From: Arion vulgaris
Taxonomy: Eukaryota > Mollusca > Gastropoda > Stylommatophora > Arionidae
Length of the DNA: 64,000 nt
Direction of reading: 5' to 3'
Assembly (NCBI GenBank): GCA_020796225.1
Contig: CM036759.1
Span: forward strand, 60,978,590-61,042,589
Shown: piece after piece, positions 11,701 through 21,806 of the stretch
How the letters are laid out: every line of letters starts with the position of its first letter
How positions within the stretch are numbered: the first letter of the stretch is position 1
Translations under genes and position numbers: made by a program
Notes under the pieces: generated by a model
Databases searched by the model: none
What the model was told of the DNA's origin: nothing
What the model saw: only the letters and a program-made list of their open reading frames with translations

Positions 11701-14700
11701 GGACAGCAGGCCTCCTTGTCTAATACCAGTAGTAACCTGGAACTCCTCTGACAGTCTTCCATCGTGGATAACCTGGCAGGCAAACCCCTCATACAGTTGC
11801 CGTTTGATGTTAACAGTCTTCTCTGGCACCCCATAATTTCTCAGGATATTCCACATTGATTTCCTATCTATGCTGTCAAATGCCTTCTCAAAATCAACAA
11901 AGCACACATAGTCTGTCACTCCATTGTTTATTCTACGATGATTGGAATAGGTCTGGATGCCCAAAGGGAACATAAAGAAGAATGGTGAAAAGAGAGTTGA
12001 AAGATCGTGGCCTGACAGCGGAAACAATTTATAGAAAGGCAGCAGAACGACAACAATGGAAGGCTTTTGTGGATCTTAAGTGTTAGTCGGGATAGATATA
12101 GGAGAATGTGGGACAACTCTGTTGTTGGAAGATGCAAAGTTCTGACATTGTTTGTGACTAATTTATCATTTAATTTATCACACATTTTGACAATCACTAG
12201 ACATTATTTAGATATTAATTTTATATTATTCAGAGGTCATGAAATAAAAGCATAATTTACACAAAATCACTGTAACACAATCTTGCATTTAATTACTAGA
12301 AATATATTTACATCTCCTATTTATTGTTCTGTTGTGTTGTTTCTCAGTTGTATTCAGATATCATCAGGATAGTGATATTATCTTCCATGACTGTATCACT
12401 TAATACAATTTGTGTTGACAATTATATCACATGATTGATACAAATAGAAGAAATAAATAATCTATTTGTTTCACATTATTTATTGCTGATATTTTTATAC
12501 AATTTGTCATTAAAAGAAATGTGATGACATTTTGTTTTCAGGGACATCCAGTAAAGTTGGAAACTGAAGATGATAATGATGTGAAAGGTGAAGTAGTTTT
12601 TACTCTATTAAGTTTATTAATTGTTTACTTTGCAAAACAACTGGCACAGGATAGAAAACTAAGACTCCCCACAGCTCTTCACTGCACATGTGGACATGAT
12701 TAAGATAAGAGAAGACTGTTTACCTTCATTGTTGAGAACAAAATCATTCTCAGTAGAAGAAAAGTTAAATTTTGAGTTCTACTGTTCTTCTTCTTCTTCT
12801 GCTAACATTCTTCACGGCCAATTTGATCATTCTTATTGTGATGTATAATTGGTCCACTGGCAAGAACGGAGTGATCTCGCGCGGGACGATTGTGCGCCCA
12901 TGGTGACTAGGCCCGCCCGTCCGTTTTCAGCCAGCTTTTGATTTACTAGGGTGAGCTTTCCTAGGTACGATCCTTCGGATCTACGCCTTTTCGATCAACT
13001 TTGCCGTATATTTGGGCTTTGTGATCTACGCCAAGACAGTGAGTTACGCTGCTTTACCCGTTCTGACTGAGAAATATTTCTCGGGCTTGTCAGCTTGTCC
13101 TCGGACGGCGTCTTACTCGTATAAAACACCGTGTAAAGTATCGGCCTTCGCCAATGTTCAGGACCCGGGCTTCCTGTTTGATCCGTACATTGTCGGCCTT
13201 GCTTTACCGTACATTTTGAGTTTGATCCGGGGAAGGAACATTCTCTGCCTTTTCTAGACGCGTATCGGTACGTGGCAATTTGCAATTTACCTCAAAAGCA
13301 CTGGCATGGGGCCGAGTACAAACAATGTAGAGGGTCGTTTCAGTGGGCACTATAAGCGTAACTGAGGATTTTGCGCTGCGCCATCACCCGCCCCAGTTAT
13401 TCCGGGGATGTTAGTTACGACAGCAATCGAACCTTGCCCAGTTGCCCCAAGGCTGGCAGTTCCGTTAGGCACCACCAACCTCAGTTCTTCCGGGGATGTT
13501 AATTTTAATCGCACATTACCTTGCACGGTTTTCCCAGGGCGGGTAGTTTCGTTATGCACTAAACGCAACTTGTTCTTTTGCGCTCGCAAACCTTGCCCAG
13601 TACATGTATCTGCACCAGGCTACCAATGCGGGGTCAGCTGCAATCTTCTCTCGCACCAACACGAGGTAGACTTTCATTCTTACGGTCCTGTCTTATTTAT
13701 TCTTGCCGACGGGCTGGCAATGTTTGCCCCCTCCTCAGGGCTTCGAGCTTCGCCTACGTGGGCATACGTTTGGTCACTGGATGCACCTCTCATCCATGTC
13801 TGAGACGTTTCGTTGCTGTTTCTTTGCGTTCAGGGACTTGGGCAATATCTTGTTGGACATCGGTCAGGAGAATTGTGCATTTTATTTGTATGTATCTTTA
13901 TCGTATTTCCGTAATTGCACTGCTACCACTACCAGTAGTTTCCTCTCCCGATCCCTGCCCCTCTTAGCCAGACCAGAACCAGAGTCTGTTTCAAGGGTCA
14001 CCGCGTGGAGGTTAGGGGAGGTCTTGGTTAGCGCGCCCTCGCTAACCCTGGCTCATGTTACCACCATGACCTCATGAGCCTTTTGACCCCGAGTTCTACT
14101 GTTCAACTGTACTGCTATTTTCTCATGGTCTAGTCCAGCGATGGCCAACTATTTTTGTGTCCATCATATGGATGCATAATTTTTCTGCTGGTTGCAGGCC
14201 ATGCTAAAAGAATTCAAACTAAATATGACATCAGCATTTCATCATAACATGATTTTGTACTGACCTGAAAGCTGAATTACACATAATATTAACACATTAT
14301 CATGTCAAGGAGTTGATGCTTAATCAGTTATGATTGTGCTTAAACAGAAATAAGTAACTTCAGTTAGAAATATTTATATGTATAGTTTAGTCGTCGTATC
14401 GTCATCACTGTAACATCCAACCAATTAGTCCATAAGTGCTCTGATCTCCCCCCTCAGTATGTCTCTCAGACATGGAGAAGGCGTTCAACACATTCTGGAA
14501 AGAGGGGCTAAAACTCAAACTCCTTACCCTCGGGATAAAGGGAAGAATGTACAAATGGCTTGATAGATACCTAGAGAACAGAACAGCAAGGGTTCAAGTT
14601 CAGGGGTATACAAGCGCTAAGGCCACACTAGAGCAAGGTATCCCCCAAGAAGGAGTGCTCTCGCCAACTCTCTTTCTAATCGTCGTCAACGACATAGCAA

Positions 14701-17700
14701 CATGCCTACCAAAGCGAGTACACTCTGCCATGTATGCCGACGACCTGGCAATATGGGCGAGAGAAGACTCAATGCCCATAGCAACAAATCTACTGCAAGA
14801 TACACTAAATAAGCTAGAAGTCTGGTAAAAAAAAGTGGAATATGAACATAAACGCTTCTAAAACCACCTACACTGTGTTCTTGCAGAACAACCAGAATTA
14901 CAATATTAAGCTCAAAGTCAACGGGCAAGATCTTCCAGAAAGCAAGACCCCAACGTACCTGGGAGTCACACTCGACCGAAAGCTGACTTGGTGCCCTGAA
15001 ATTGAAAAGGCTACGGCAAAAGCGAGACAGAGGCTAAATATGATGCGCAAACTCGCAGGTTGAGGACTCGTAGGGAGCAAACACCAGAGTCCTCAAAACA
15101 CTATACACTGGTAGAGTGCGACGGTCTTGAGTACGGCATTGTAGCATGGAGCAGTGCATCCAATAAACAATTTGCAAAAGTGTGCAGCAGTAGCGCAGAG
15201 TGTTATAAACTTTGTTATTGGTGACCCCATTGATGGCAATGAGCGAGCCAACAGACTGGCTGGCTCTATCACAATATAAGAAAGTCATAGAGTGTGGTCG
15301 TTTCAGTCTAATCAATCCACATCAATAGATAGATTGCAAGAGCTTAGATTGAAGTAGTCAGAAAAGAGCATCACAGCAGACTTATGGTGGGCTTATCAAT
15401 GAACATTGAACTGGTACAGTTAGTTATGGTTGATGGTATTGCAGAGATCAGAGCACATTTTTAGTTAGCACATTTCACATCTATAACGCATGAAATGTTC
15501 AGCCTAACATTTCCCATAGGCTGAAATTTGAGATGCATCTGCCATACACTTGTAGGGGTCTATAAACCGAGGTGCAGCGTATAGTTGTTCTTGGCAAAGA
15601 CCAAACATCACAAAGAGTGATCAAACTGGTCGTAAAGAATGAATGCAAAAAACAACAACAAACATCTTGGATTAGCCATAGTTGATAAGTAGAATCAGTA
15701 TATTGTGTAGACATACTTTCAGACATCAAGCTAACCAAGGTAGTAAAATGTTTACAGTTGAGTAATTAGTTGTAGAAAACTAGTAGAGGTTATAATAATT
15801 AACATAGAGAATATTTTGGTACATATAATCAAGGACTTCAGTAATCATACTGTTAGATGTTTACATGCTTGTAGATTGATGAACAATAGTAAACAAAGAA
15901 TTATATTGTTCTCATAGATCAGATACTTAGCGGCCACAGAATTGTGTGTTTTATTAGCGAGATGTGTTTTATATACAGGGTGTTAAAGATAAAAGCAGCA
16001 CAGTCAAGGGAGCCAATCTGGTATATGTTTATGAAAATGAGAAGGTTAAATTATGGTTTAGTATAAGTCAAGTGAGTCCTTTTGTGATGGTGTGTAATTA
16101 TGGTGTGGGAAGGGGCGATGAACGAAAGGACAAGCTAGTCAGAACTGGTTTAAATATTAAATAGACAAATCGCAATGCGAACCTGACAACTTTTGATTTC
16201 TCAATGGAGCTACTTTAATCTTGAACACCCTGTATATGTATGTTTTGAGTGGTGTATATAGGCTTGACAGCACAGGATAAGCATAATAATAGTAACAATG
16301 TGATAGTCTGGTTTTTACACACCCTACGTTACTTTGGAATGTGAGGACATGACATCTTTAGATTTTAATGGTTTTGTTAATTTAATAGCTTGAGAATAGA
16401 GCTATTTTTATACATTTTATAAATTTTGTATTTTTCTTTTGCATTTCAGAGTTACACTGCTGTACCCAGAACCATCTTCCCTTCATCAAACAAGAATATT
16501 TGCAACCTTATAAGAATGTGATAAGTGATAGCAACTACTTGCAACTGAGGGAACATGATCAACTTTCAGATGTCTTACCTGAATATGACAGCTACAAAAT
16601 AAATACAATGGTAAACAAGAACAGTGGTACAAGTGTTTCAGAAATGATCAGAGACAATCAGACACATTTAAGAATGACTGAAAATGAAGCATCCTTGGAT
16701 TCTTTTGTCTGTCATGGAAGTATAAGAAATGTTTGTGACACTCAGACTGACTATCAGCCAACATTACAGAATGAAGATTGTATGGTAGAGTCAGATAAGA
16801 TATTTTCTGTGAGTGACAAGAATACTGATCTGCATACAGTTGATGTGACTGACAGATTGCAAAGTGATATACTTATTCAAACTCAACATGATCATCTTGT
16901 TACACATACAAGAGCACATAATCAAGAGAAACCTTACAAATGTGATCTTTGTGATGCAGGATATGCTTATAGAAGATGTCTACTAAAACATAAACGAATA
17001 CATACTGGAGAGAAACCTTACAAATGTAATGTTTGTGGTGCAGGATTTACTCTGTATAGGGGTCTAAAAACACATAAAAGAACACATATGGGAGAGAAAC
17101 CTTACAAATGTGATGTTTGTGATGCAGGATATGCTTGTAAGCAGTATTTAGTAGATCATAAAAGAACCCATACTGGAGAGAAACCGTACAAATGTGATGT
17201 ATGTGGTGTAGGATTTACTCGTAAAAGTTATCTGGTAGGACATAAAAGAACCCATACTGGAGAGAAACCATACAAATGTGATGTTTGTGGTGGAAGATTT
17301 GCAGGTAAAAGTATTCTCGTAGTACATAAAAGAATCCATACTGGGGAGAAACCTTATAAATGTGATGTATGTGGTGTAGGATTTACTCGTAAAAGTATTC
17401 TGGTAGTACATAAAAGAAGTCATACTGGAGAGAAACCTTATAAATGTGATGTTTGTGATGCAGGATTTACTCAGTATAATGGTCTAGAAACAAATAAAAG
17501 AACATATACTGGAGAGAAACCTTACAAATATGATGTATGTGGTGCAGGATTTGCTTATAAAGGTTATCTGGTATTACATAAAAGAACACACACTGGAGAG
17601 AAACCGTACAAATGTGATGTTTGTGATACAAGATTTGCTCATAAGCATCATCTAGAAACACATAAAAGAAAACATACTGGAGAGAAACCTTACAAATGTG

Positions 17701-18116
17701 ATGTTTGTGATACAAGATTTGCTCATAAGCATCATCTAGTAGCACATAAAAGAAAACATACTGGAGAGAAACCTTACAAGTGCGATATTTGTGATACAAG
17801 ATTTGCTCATAAGGAGTCTCTAGTAACACATAAAAGAGTACATACTGGAGAGAAACTACACAAATGTGATGTTTGTGATGCAGGATTTGCTTGTAAGAAG
17901 TATCTAGTAACACATAAAAAAATACATACTGGAGAGAAACCTTACAAGTGTGATGTTTGTAATACAAGATTTGCTTGTAAGAGGTATCTAGTATGTCATA
18001 AAAGAGTACATACTGGAGATACACATTACAAATGTGATGTTTGTGGTGCAGGATTTGGTAATAGTAGTACTCTAACAAAACATAAAGGTGTACATACTGG
18101 AGAGAAATGTTACTAA
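5730..18116 (+). CDS. C2H2 zinc-finger protein, five coding exons
   Basis: Exons at 5730-5798, 5952-6023, 7330-7401, 12542-12587 and 16450-18116 join with phases 0, 0, 0 and 1 across GT-AG introns into one frame of about 641 codons. The product has an acidic N-terminal half without fingers (residues 1-250), then 14 tandem C2H2 fingers with TGEKPYK linkers (251-641). This implies a nuclear sequence-specific DNA-binding regulator; the target is unknown. Each exon carries a psi-K-x-E SUMO-type motif (IKQE, IKME, LKQE, VKLE, IKQE). An acceptor-like ttttctacag lies 31 nt before the ATG, so an untranslated first exon may lie upstream. Family placement is certain; the gene structure is inferred from splice signals. 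Confidence 0.85.
5952..6023 (+). CDS. Zinc-finger gene coding exon 2
   Basis: 24 codons (GFTWDVKTDI..IKMESVCK) between a ttttttcag acceptor and a gtgagt donor, phase 0 at both ends. It contains the psi-K-x-E motif IKME. Confidence 0.78.
6345..6722 (-). pseudogene. RNase H LINE 3' end (unit B copy)
   Basis: Duplicate of 1235-1620 with the same antisense RNase H remnant. It is inside intron 2 of the zinc-finger gene and is frameshifted. Confidence 0.72.
6957..7205 (+). mobile_element. tRNA-derived SINE (unit B copy)
   Basis: Counterpart of 1849-2097 with the same atataataacgt flanks. A box TGGCTGAGTGG and B box GGTTCGAATCC are intact. It was carried here by the duplication, not by a new insertion. 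Confidence 0.88.
7330..7401 (+). CDS. Zinc-finger gene coding exon 3
   Basis: 24 acidic codons (TEEENNDTNM..LKQEQDCQ) between attgtaccag and gtaagg, phase 0 at both ends. It carries the psi-K-x-E motif LKQE. Confidence 0.78.
7461..8953 (+). pseudogene. 5'-truncated RTE-like LINE inserted in zinc-finger intron 3
   Basis: Flanked by the 11 bp duplication atgatgaatag (7450-7460, 8954-8964). Unit A has the empty site. It encodes RT pieces (LDFADDIALLSRNNQDM at 7841-7891) and the RTE C-terminus (RKRRWRYVGHTFRRN, SRKRGRPKETLKRTLLREAG, DRAVWRNCLQALC), ending in TTA repeats. Frameshifts and a foldback insertion at 8051-8351 make it inactive. Its 3' part is nearly the same as 34676-34892. Confidence 0.88.
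8051..8351. mobile_element. Foldback (long inverted repeat) element inside the LINE
   Basis: A 301 bp insertion is flanked by the 11 bp duplication ctatttgggta (8040-8050, 8352-8362). Two inverted arms of about 75 bp (8176-8250 and 8272-8346) match almost perfectly around a 21 bp spacer. The left 125 bp is unpaired. Removing the insertion rejoins the LINE reading YLG/SNFD. No ORF is seen. Confidence 0.85.
9003..9212 (-). mobile_element. tRNA-derived SINE, third head type
   Basis: Flanked by the 13 bp duplication gaacaaactaatt (8990-9002, 9213-9225); the site is empty in unit A. On the minus strand a B box GGTTCTATTCC sits about 65 bp from the 5' end, and the 3' end is A-rich (cgaaaaaaaaccacaaaa). 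The A box is weak. Confidence 0.85.
9745..10758 (+). pseudogene. RNase H LINE 3' half with intact RNase H domain
   Basis: The open stretch at 9940-10470 is an RNase HI domain with all four acidic positions visible: YTDGL, YRAETES, VIFTDSLSAIKAL and GNKEADKLAKA, plus the IQWIPSHC motif. The domain identifies an I/Jockey-superfamily LINE. After 10470 the frame breaks, but the CHCGKTEM-like region and the 3' end CTGGTACATCAGTC..GTGATCGAGAGA are recognisable. This 3' end is shared with the SINE at 57893-58223. Confidence 0.85.
10760..11945 (-). pseudogene. 5'-truncated RTE-like LINE (RT and C-terminus)
   Basis: The minus strand encodes YVCFVDFEKAFDSIDRKSMW, GIRQGGLLSPLLF and LEDLDFVDDLALLSQRL. 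The catalytic FADD reads FVDD, so a catalytic-loop residue has changed. The C-terminus (WYDRVANTDLRIRTGQEP, RKWRW-like) follows in other frames, ending near 10760. It is frameshifted and inactive. Confidence 0.85.
11946..12090 (+). pseudogene. RTE-like LINE 3'-end fragment
   Basis: The plus strand reads VKRELKDRGLTAETIYRKAA, then ERQQWKAFVDL, the standard C-terminal end of RTE-like ORFs. It abuts the antisense LINE head to head. A relative is at 41390-41570. Confidence 0.65.
12091..12541 (+). other. Intron 3 end of the zinc-finger gene, nothing recognised
   Basis: AT-rich sequence with no ORF or repeat end. It closes with the polypyrimidine/acceptor tgttttcag used by exon 4. Confidence 0.5.
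12542..12587 (+). CDS. Zinc-finger gene coding exon 4
   Basis: 46 nt between tttgttttcag and gtgaag encode GHPVKLETEDDNDVK plus one base, so the exon leaves in phase 1. That is exactly what the next exon needs (G+AG = Glu). It contains the psi-K-x-E motif VKLE. Confidence 0.75.
12788..14090 (-). mobile_element. 1.3 kb non-coding mosaic retroelement, full length
   Basis: Flanked by the 14 bp duplication gagttctactgttc (12774-12787, 14091-14104). On the minus strand it begins GGGGTCAAAAGGCTCATGAG and ends with TATACATCACAATAAGAATG.. and GAA repeats. It is GC-richer than its surroundings. Several frames are open by chance but show no protein domain, so I call it non-coding. It contains an internal tandem duplication of about 90 bp (two ACATCCCCGGAA blocks) and a B-box-like GGTTCGATT. 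Six further copies are in the window. Confidence 0.88.
14105..14454. other. AT-rich intronic spacer with possible hAT end
   Basis: CAGCGATGGCCAACTATTTTT at 14137-14157 resembles the terminal repeat of hAT transposons (CAGnGGTT/GGCCAAACTTTTT type). No partner end or transposase is seen. The rest is unremarkable. Confidence 0.25.
14455..15185 (+). pseudogene. I-superfamily LINE reverse-transcriptase fragment
   Basis: 14472-14828 encodes an RT core: SDMEKAFNTFW, GIPQEGVLSPTLFLIVVNDI and MYADDLAIWAREDS, with the catalytic YADD intact. 14842-15063 continues in another frame with TPTYLGVTLDRKLTW and KARQRLNMMRKLAG. LYTGRVRRSLEYGI-like sequence follows to 15185. It is probably the RT of the same LINE group as 9745-10758. 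Frameshifts and truncation make it inactive. Confidence 0.82.
15230..15470 (+). pseudogene. RNase H LINE C-terminal fragment
   Basis: Reads DGNERANRLAGSITI, followed by decayed LQELRLK and RSEH segments that match 30690-31110. It is short and frameshifted. Confidence 0.6.
15471..15975 (+). other. Intronic spacer, nothing recognised
   Basis: AT-rich zinc-finger intron 4 sequence without ORFs, repeat ends or RNA-gene signals that I can support. Confidence 0.4.
15976..16232 (+). mobile_element. Tc1/mariner-type MITE, copy 1
   Basis: 257 bp with terminal inverted repeats starting CAGGGTGTT and ending AACACCCTG, flanked by TA dinucleotides (target duplication). Its interior is the reverse complement of 18239-18499 (shared GGTGTGTAATT and ACAAGCTAGTCAGAAC), so the two copies lie in opposite orientation. 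No transposase is present. Confidence 0.85.
16450..18116 (+). CDS. Zinc-finger gene terminal coding exon (14 C2H2 fingers)
   Basis: The acceptor tttgcatttcag precedes it. The exon encodes a roughly 160-residue low-complexity acidic segment (including FIKQEY), a half finger (HLVTHTRAH), then 14 fingers of exactly 28 residues from 16941. Twelve are complete C-X2-C-X12-H-X3-H fingers. Finger 7 has lost both histidines (ETNKRTY) and finger 8 has lost the first cysteine (YDVC). The stop TAA (18114-18116) sits where AAA is expected, and an intact finger follows in frame, so the protein was probably longer once. Confidence 0.9.
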
Positions 18117-18670
18117 TGTGATGTTTGTGATGCCGGATTTGGTACCAGTACTGATCTAAAAGCACATAAAATAAAACATACTGGAGAGAAACATTACAAA
18201 TGTGATGTTTGTGGTTCAGCATTTGCTTAGTGAATCTACAGGGTGTTCAACTTAAAAGCAGACCCATTGATAAATATAAATTTGCCAGGTATGCATTGCA
18301 TCTCCGTGTATTTACTATTTAAACCGGTTCTGACTAGCTTGTCCTACGTCACATTTGTTCATCACCCCTTCCCGCACTACAATTACACACCATCACACAA
18401 CCTTGACCTATACTACGTCATAACTGAACCTTCTCATTTCTATACATATATGCCAGATTAGCTCCATTCATGGGCTGCTTTTAAGTTGAACACCCTGTAG
18501 TAAGACATAGAAAAGAACACATACCGTAAAGAAACCTTACAACTGTGGTGCAGCATTTGCTCCATGCAGTAATCTAGTAAGACATATAAAAGAACACATA
18601 CTGGAAAGAAACCTTGCAACTGTGGTGCAGCATTTGCTCAGTGTAGTAATCTAGAAAGACGTATACAAGA
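18117..18670 (+). pseudogene. Decaying zinc-finger repeats beyond the stop codon
   Basis: In frame after the TAA, 18117-18200 still encodes a complete finger (CDVCDAGF..DLKAHKIKH). The next ends in TAG at 18228. A MITE interrupts at 18239. After it, 18502-18670 holds two shortened fingers that lack the first-cysteine block and are frameshifted. This is the eroding end of the array. Confidence 0.8.
18239..18499 (-). mobile_element. Tc1/mariner-type MITE, copy 2
   Basis: 261 bp with near-perfect 24 bp terminal inverted repeats (CAGGGTGTTCAACTTAAAAG at the left) and a TA target duplication (18237-18238, 18500-18501). It was inserted into a zinc-finger repeat that already carried a stop. Confidence 0.9.
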
Positions 18671-18704
18671 ATACACTGTGAATTTAAACTATAGATATGT
18701 GATG

Positions 18705-18950
18705 TTACAGATTCACTGTCAGTTATACAAGCCCTGGAGGCTAAATCCACTGACAGCAAGGTGTATAAACTAATAAGAGAACTTCAGCTGCTGTCCAAAA
18801 GGATGGACACTCACCTGCAGTGAATTCCATCTCACTATAGCATTGAGAGTGCTGATGTCTTGGCTAGAGAAAACAGTGTCTAAGAATAACTCTGCCTACC
18901 TCCTTCTTTTCAGGTCTAAACCTTCATAAAGAGAAAATCTGCAGTGGGGA
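18705..18950 (+). pseudogene. RNase H LINE fragment
   Basis: Reads DSLSVIQALEAKSTDSKVYK, then IPSHYSIESADVLARENSV with stops. It is the plus-strand relative of the RNase H at 19224-19934 (DSLSAIQAMEAKSADSTVQN). Confidence 0.7.
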
Positions 18951-19149
18951 ACTCTTCTGTACACCATTCTTTGTCTTTCATTCCTTTCTTTTGGTTTTAT
19001 TGGGCTTTTCCTACAAAGTATTCAAAAATTAAACATTTCAACATTTTTATTTGGGCTCAACTCCTTGTGGAGCAAATGTCAAACTTTATGTAGCAGATGA
19101 CGAGACCAGACAAAGAAAGAAATACCCACTGTTGAGAAAATGGGTATCC

Positions 19150-20985
19150 TTCTTCTTCAGCTAACTCTGGTCATGCGCTTAATTTACTGTGGACCACAAA
19201 CTGGGCAGTCAACTTCAGGTCTGTCAGGTTTCCCAAAGCTTAGTTTTCAGGTCAACTGGGTGTGGCCATATGTTGCTTCTCAGCTCACCCAGGAGAAGAC
19301 AGTTTTGGAGGATATGCTCTGGTGTCTGTTCCGCCTGCTGACACTGGGAGAGAACTGTTTGACTTATTTCTAGTCTATATAAGTGTTTGTTGAGTCTGCA
19401 GTGTCCGGTTCGCAGTCGAAATATAATAACCTGGTCTGTTCTGCTTAGGTCTTCGAGGGAGTCTTTTCCATAATCATATCCAGTGTTTGTCTTCCGGTCT
19501 ACTGCAGGTTTTCTCTGTATGAGGGTTTTGACCTCTTGAAAATACAGGGTTTGGTAAATTTGCTCTTTGGCACTGCCCTCCTTAGCTAAGACATCGGCAC
19601 TCTCAATGCCTGCAATGCCACAGTGAGATGGAATCCACTGCAAGTGAATTTCTGCCTTTTCTGAAAGCTGAGCAAGTTATCTTTTTAGGTTTTGTACTGT
19701 GCTGTCAGCAGATTTAGCTTCCATGGCTTGTATAGCTGACAGTGAGTCTGTGAGAAATACCATCTTGCCTGCAGGTGCTTGTAGCTTATTCATGTGCTGT
19801 GCTGCCTTCAGAATTGCTAAGAGTTCTGCTTTGTAGTTGGAACATATTCTTCCAGTAGGGGCCGCTAGAGACACAGTAGTATCATCTGGGTGCCTAATGT
19901 ACACTCCTGCTCCACCATTCATGGTTGCCTCCATTGCCGATCCATCTGTCTTCTGGAAACATGTAATGGAGATGTTCCATTGTAGTTGCTTTCTTCACTA
20001 GATTAGGCTCAGCATCTTTGCTTAACAATTTAGGGATGGAGGTTGAGAAGTTTAGTGTTACTGAGTCTGGTTCCCAGTGATCAAAAAGTAATTCTTCTGG
20101 TATGGAATTATGATTTAGTAGTTCCAAGTATGACTTTCCTATTTCTTTTGCATTGTGGTTTAGACTTGTACGCTTTAGTCTGTTTTTGTCCTAGCCGCCA
20201 TTTTTTCATGCAGTGGATGGTGAGGCACCCTTTTGATCCTTTCAGTCTGTAGAATCACTTTTCTCCTTCTTATGCCTTCCAAGGGTTGGATGTTGGCTGC
20301 CTTTTCCATTTCTACAATTGGTGTAGATTTGATGGCTCCCAAAATAGTACGCAGTCACCTGTTTTGTGTTATTTTCAGTATCGATTTGTTTGAATGGGCT
20401 GCTGATATCCATGACGATGATGCATATTTGAGGGTCGGTCTAACTGCACCAGTGTATACCTAACTCAGGATTCGACTATCAGCTCCCCAGGTAGTTCCAG
20501 CCAGCTTCCGCATCACGCTTTGTTTCCTCATAGCCTTTCTGTTTGTTTTCATAATGTGGTGTTTCCATGTCAGACGACTGTCAAGTTTAACTCCCAAAAG
20601 GTTGGAGAATGGGAACGGGAACGATATCATTGTTAAATTTCAGTTTGAAGTGTTCTTCCTTTGTTGACAACGAGAAAAGTGTTGCTATAGTTTTGCTCCA
20701 GTTTATTTCTAGACCCCATTTACTTGCCCACATTATGATGCTGTTCAGGCTTTCCTGGAGTTTAAAGATGGCAGGACCCATAAACTCGGAGGTGTACCAC
20801 ACAGCTAGATCATCAGCGGGGAGAGAGTATGATACATGTCTGGGCAGAGCTTGTGGCAGATCATTGATATATACCAGGAAAAGCAATGGGGACAGTATGC
20901 TGCTCTGTGGGACTCCTGCTCTTAATTTGAATCTGGGACTGTGCACTCCATCCAATTTTACAGATACATAATGGGTATCCAAATT
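19150..20985 (-). pseudogene. I-superfamily LINE with RT and RNase H
   Basis: In minus-strand order, 20982-20587 encodes an RT segment (LRAGVPQSSILSPLLFLVYI, then LPADDLAVWYTSEF). The RT tyrosine is replaced, giving PADD rather than YADD. A decayed linker follows. RNase H comes next (GGAGVYIRHPDDTTV, KAELLAILKAAQ, VFLTDSLSAIQAM, then MQWIPSHCGIAGIESADVLA). A C..C..H..C-like end (SQCQQAEQTPEHILQNC) closes it. There are at least three frame breaks, so it is inactive. Confidence 0.85.
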
Positions 20986-21806
20986 TAGAGAAGATATAGT
21001 TGGGCAGTAAAATGCACCAGGGGAGGTAAATTACAAAAGGGCAAGTAATCTGCATTACTGAGACAGGGCTGGTCAGCCAACTCACGATTTCTGTTTGGAC
21101 GGATTACTTTTCTCGGACAGTGGATTGATACCTGACAGGTGATAAAAGACACGACTCGGCCAGTACAGACAGATTCGGACGGGACAGATTCCGACAGACA
21201 CATTCGGAAACTCAAGGAATATTGAATATTACCTGTTCACTATTTTCTATTGATTTGATCGAAGATTACACATTCAGTATTTCTCTTGACTTGAATATTT
21301 TCTATTCAATAGTTTCTGTTGATTTGATATCAAAATTTATGACAAATCTACCTTTTTCATTGTAAAGCAAGGAATGCTAAACTATTATTTATTTGTATTA
21401 TTTAATATCACTGTTTATTAATCATTGTAATATTTACTGATTGCATTATCTGGAAATTACAAGTACATTCCTTTTCATTGTAATTTTTTTTTTTAAATGT
21501 AAAAAAAAAAAAAAAATTATGACAAGTGTATCTCTGGTATTGTATAGCGTGTATTGTTAGCTCCGCCAAATTAATGCATTGTATATTAATGACCGCATTA
21601 ATTGGTAAAATATGACCAAACATGACTTATGACGAATGTACTTCCTTCATTGTATATCAAGCACCTTTGTTAACTTATTTAATACATTGTATATTATTGA
21701 TCGCATTACTATGAAATTTTGACAATTGTTTTCCTTTTCATCGTATATTATTTGGAGGAAAAAAATCACATTCAGGAGAACCACGGAAGACATTCGAACA
21801 GGACAT
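20986..21806. other. AT-rich spacer, possibly part of an old element
   Basis: Contains homopolymer runs near 21486-21515 and repeated ttcggac motifs (21090-21210) that also occur at 24440-24460. 20986-21806 and 24429 onward were therefore one segment before the mosaic insertion. No protein-coding signal is seen. Confidence 0.4.

Noticed and set aside
12779..12800. TTC/GAA microsatellites as independent repeats
   Set aside because: They are the tails of the adjacent retroelements, placed exactly at the element ends.
13408..14077. Overlapping open frames of 120-130 codons in the mosaic element
   Set aside because: Several frames are open at once, they do not stay open between copies (22455-23023 breaks differently), and none shows a domain.
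17467..18222. Long antisense open frame (251 codons) opposite the zinc-finger array
   Set aside because: It is a shadow of the 84 bp finger repeat: the same complementary peptide recurs every 28 codons. No independent signal.
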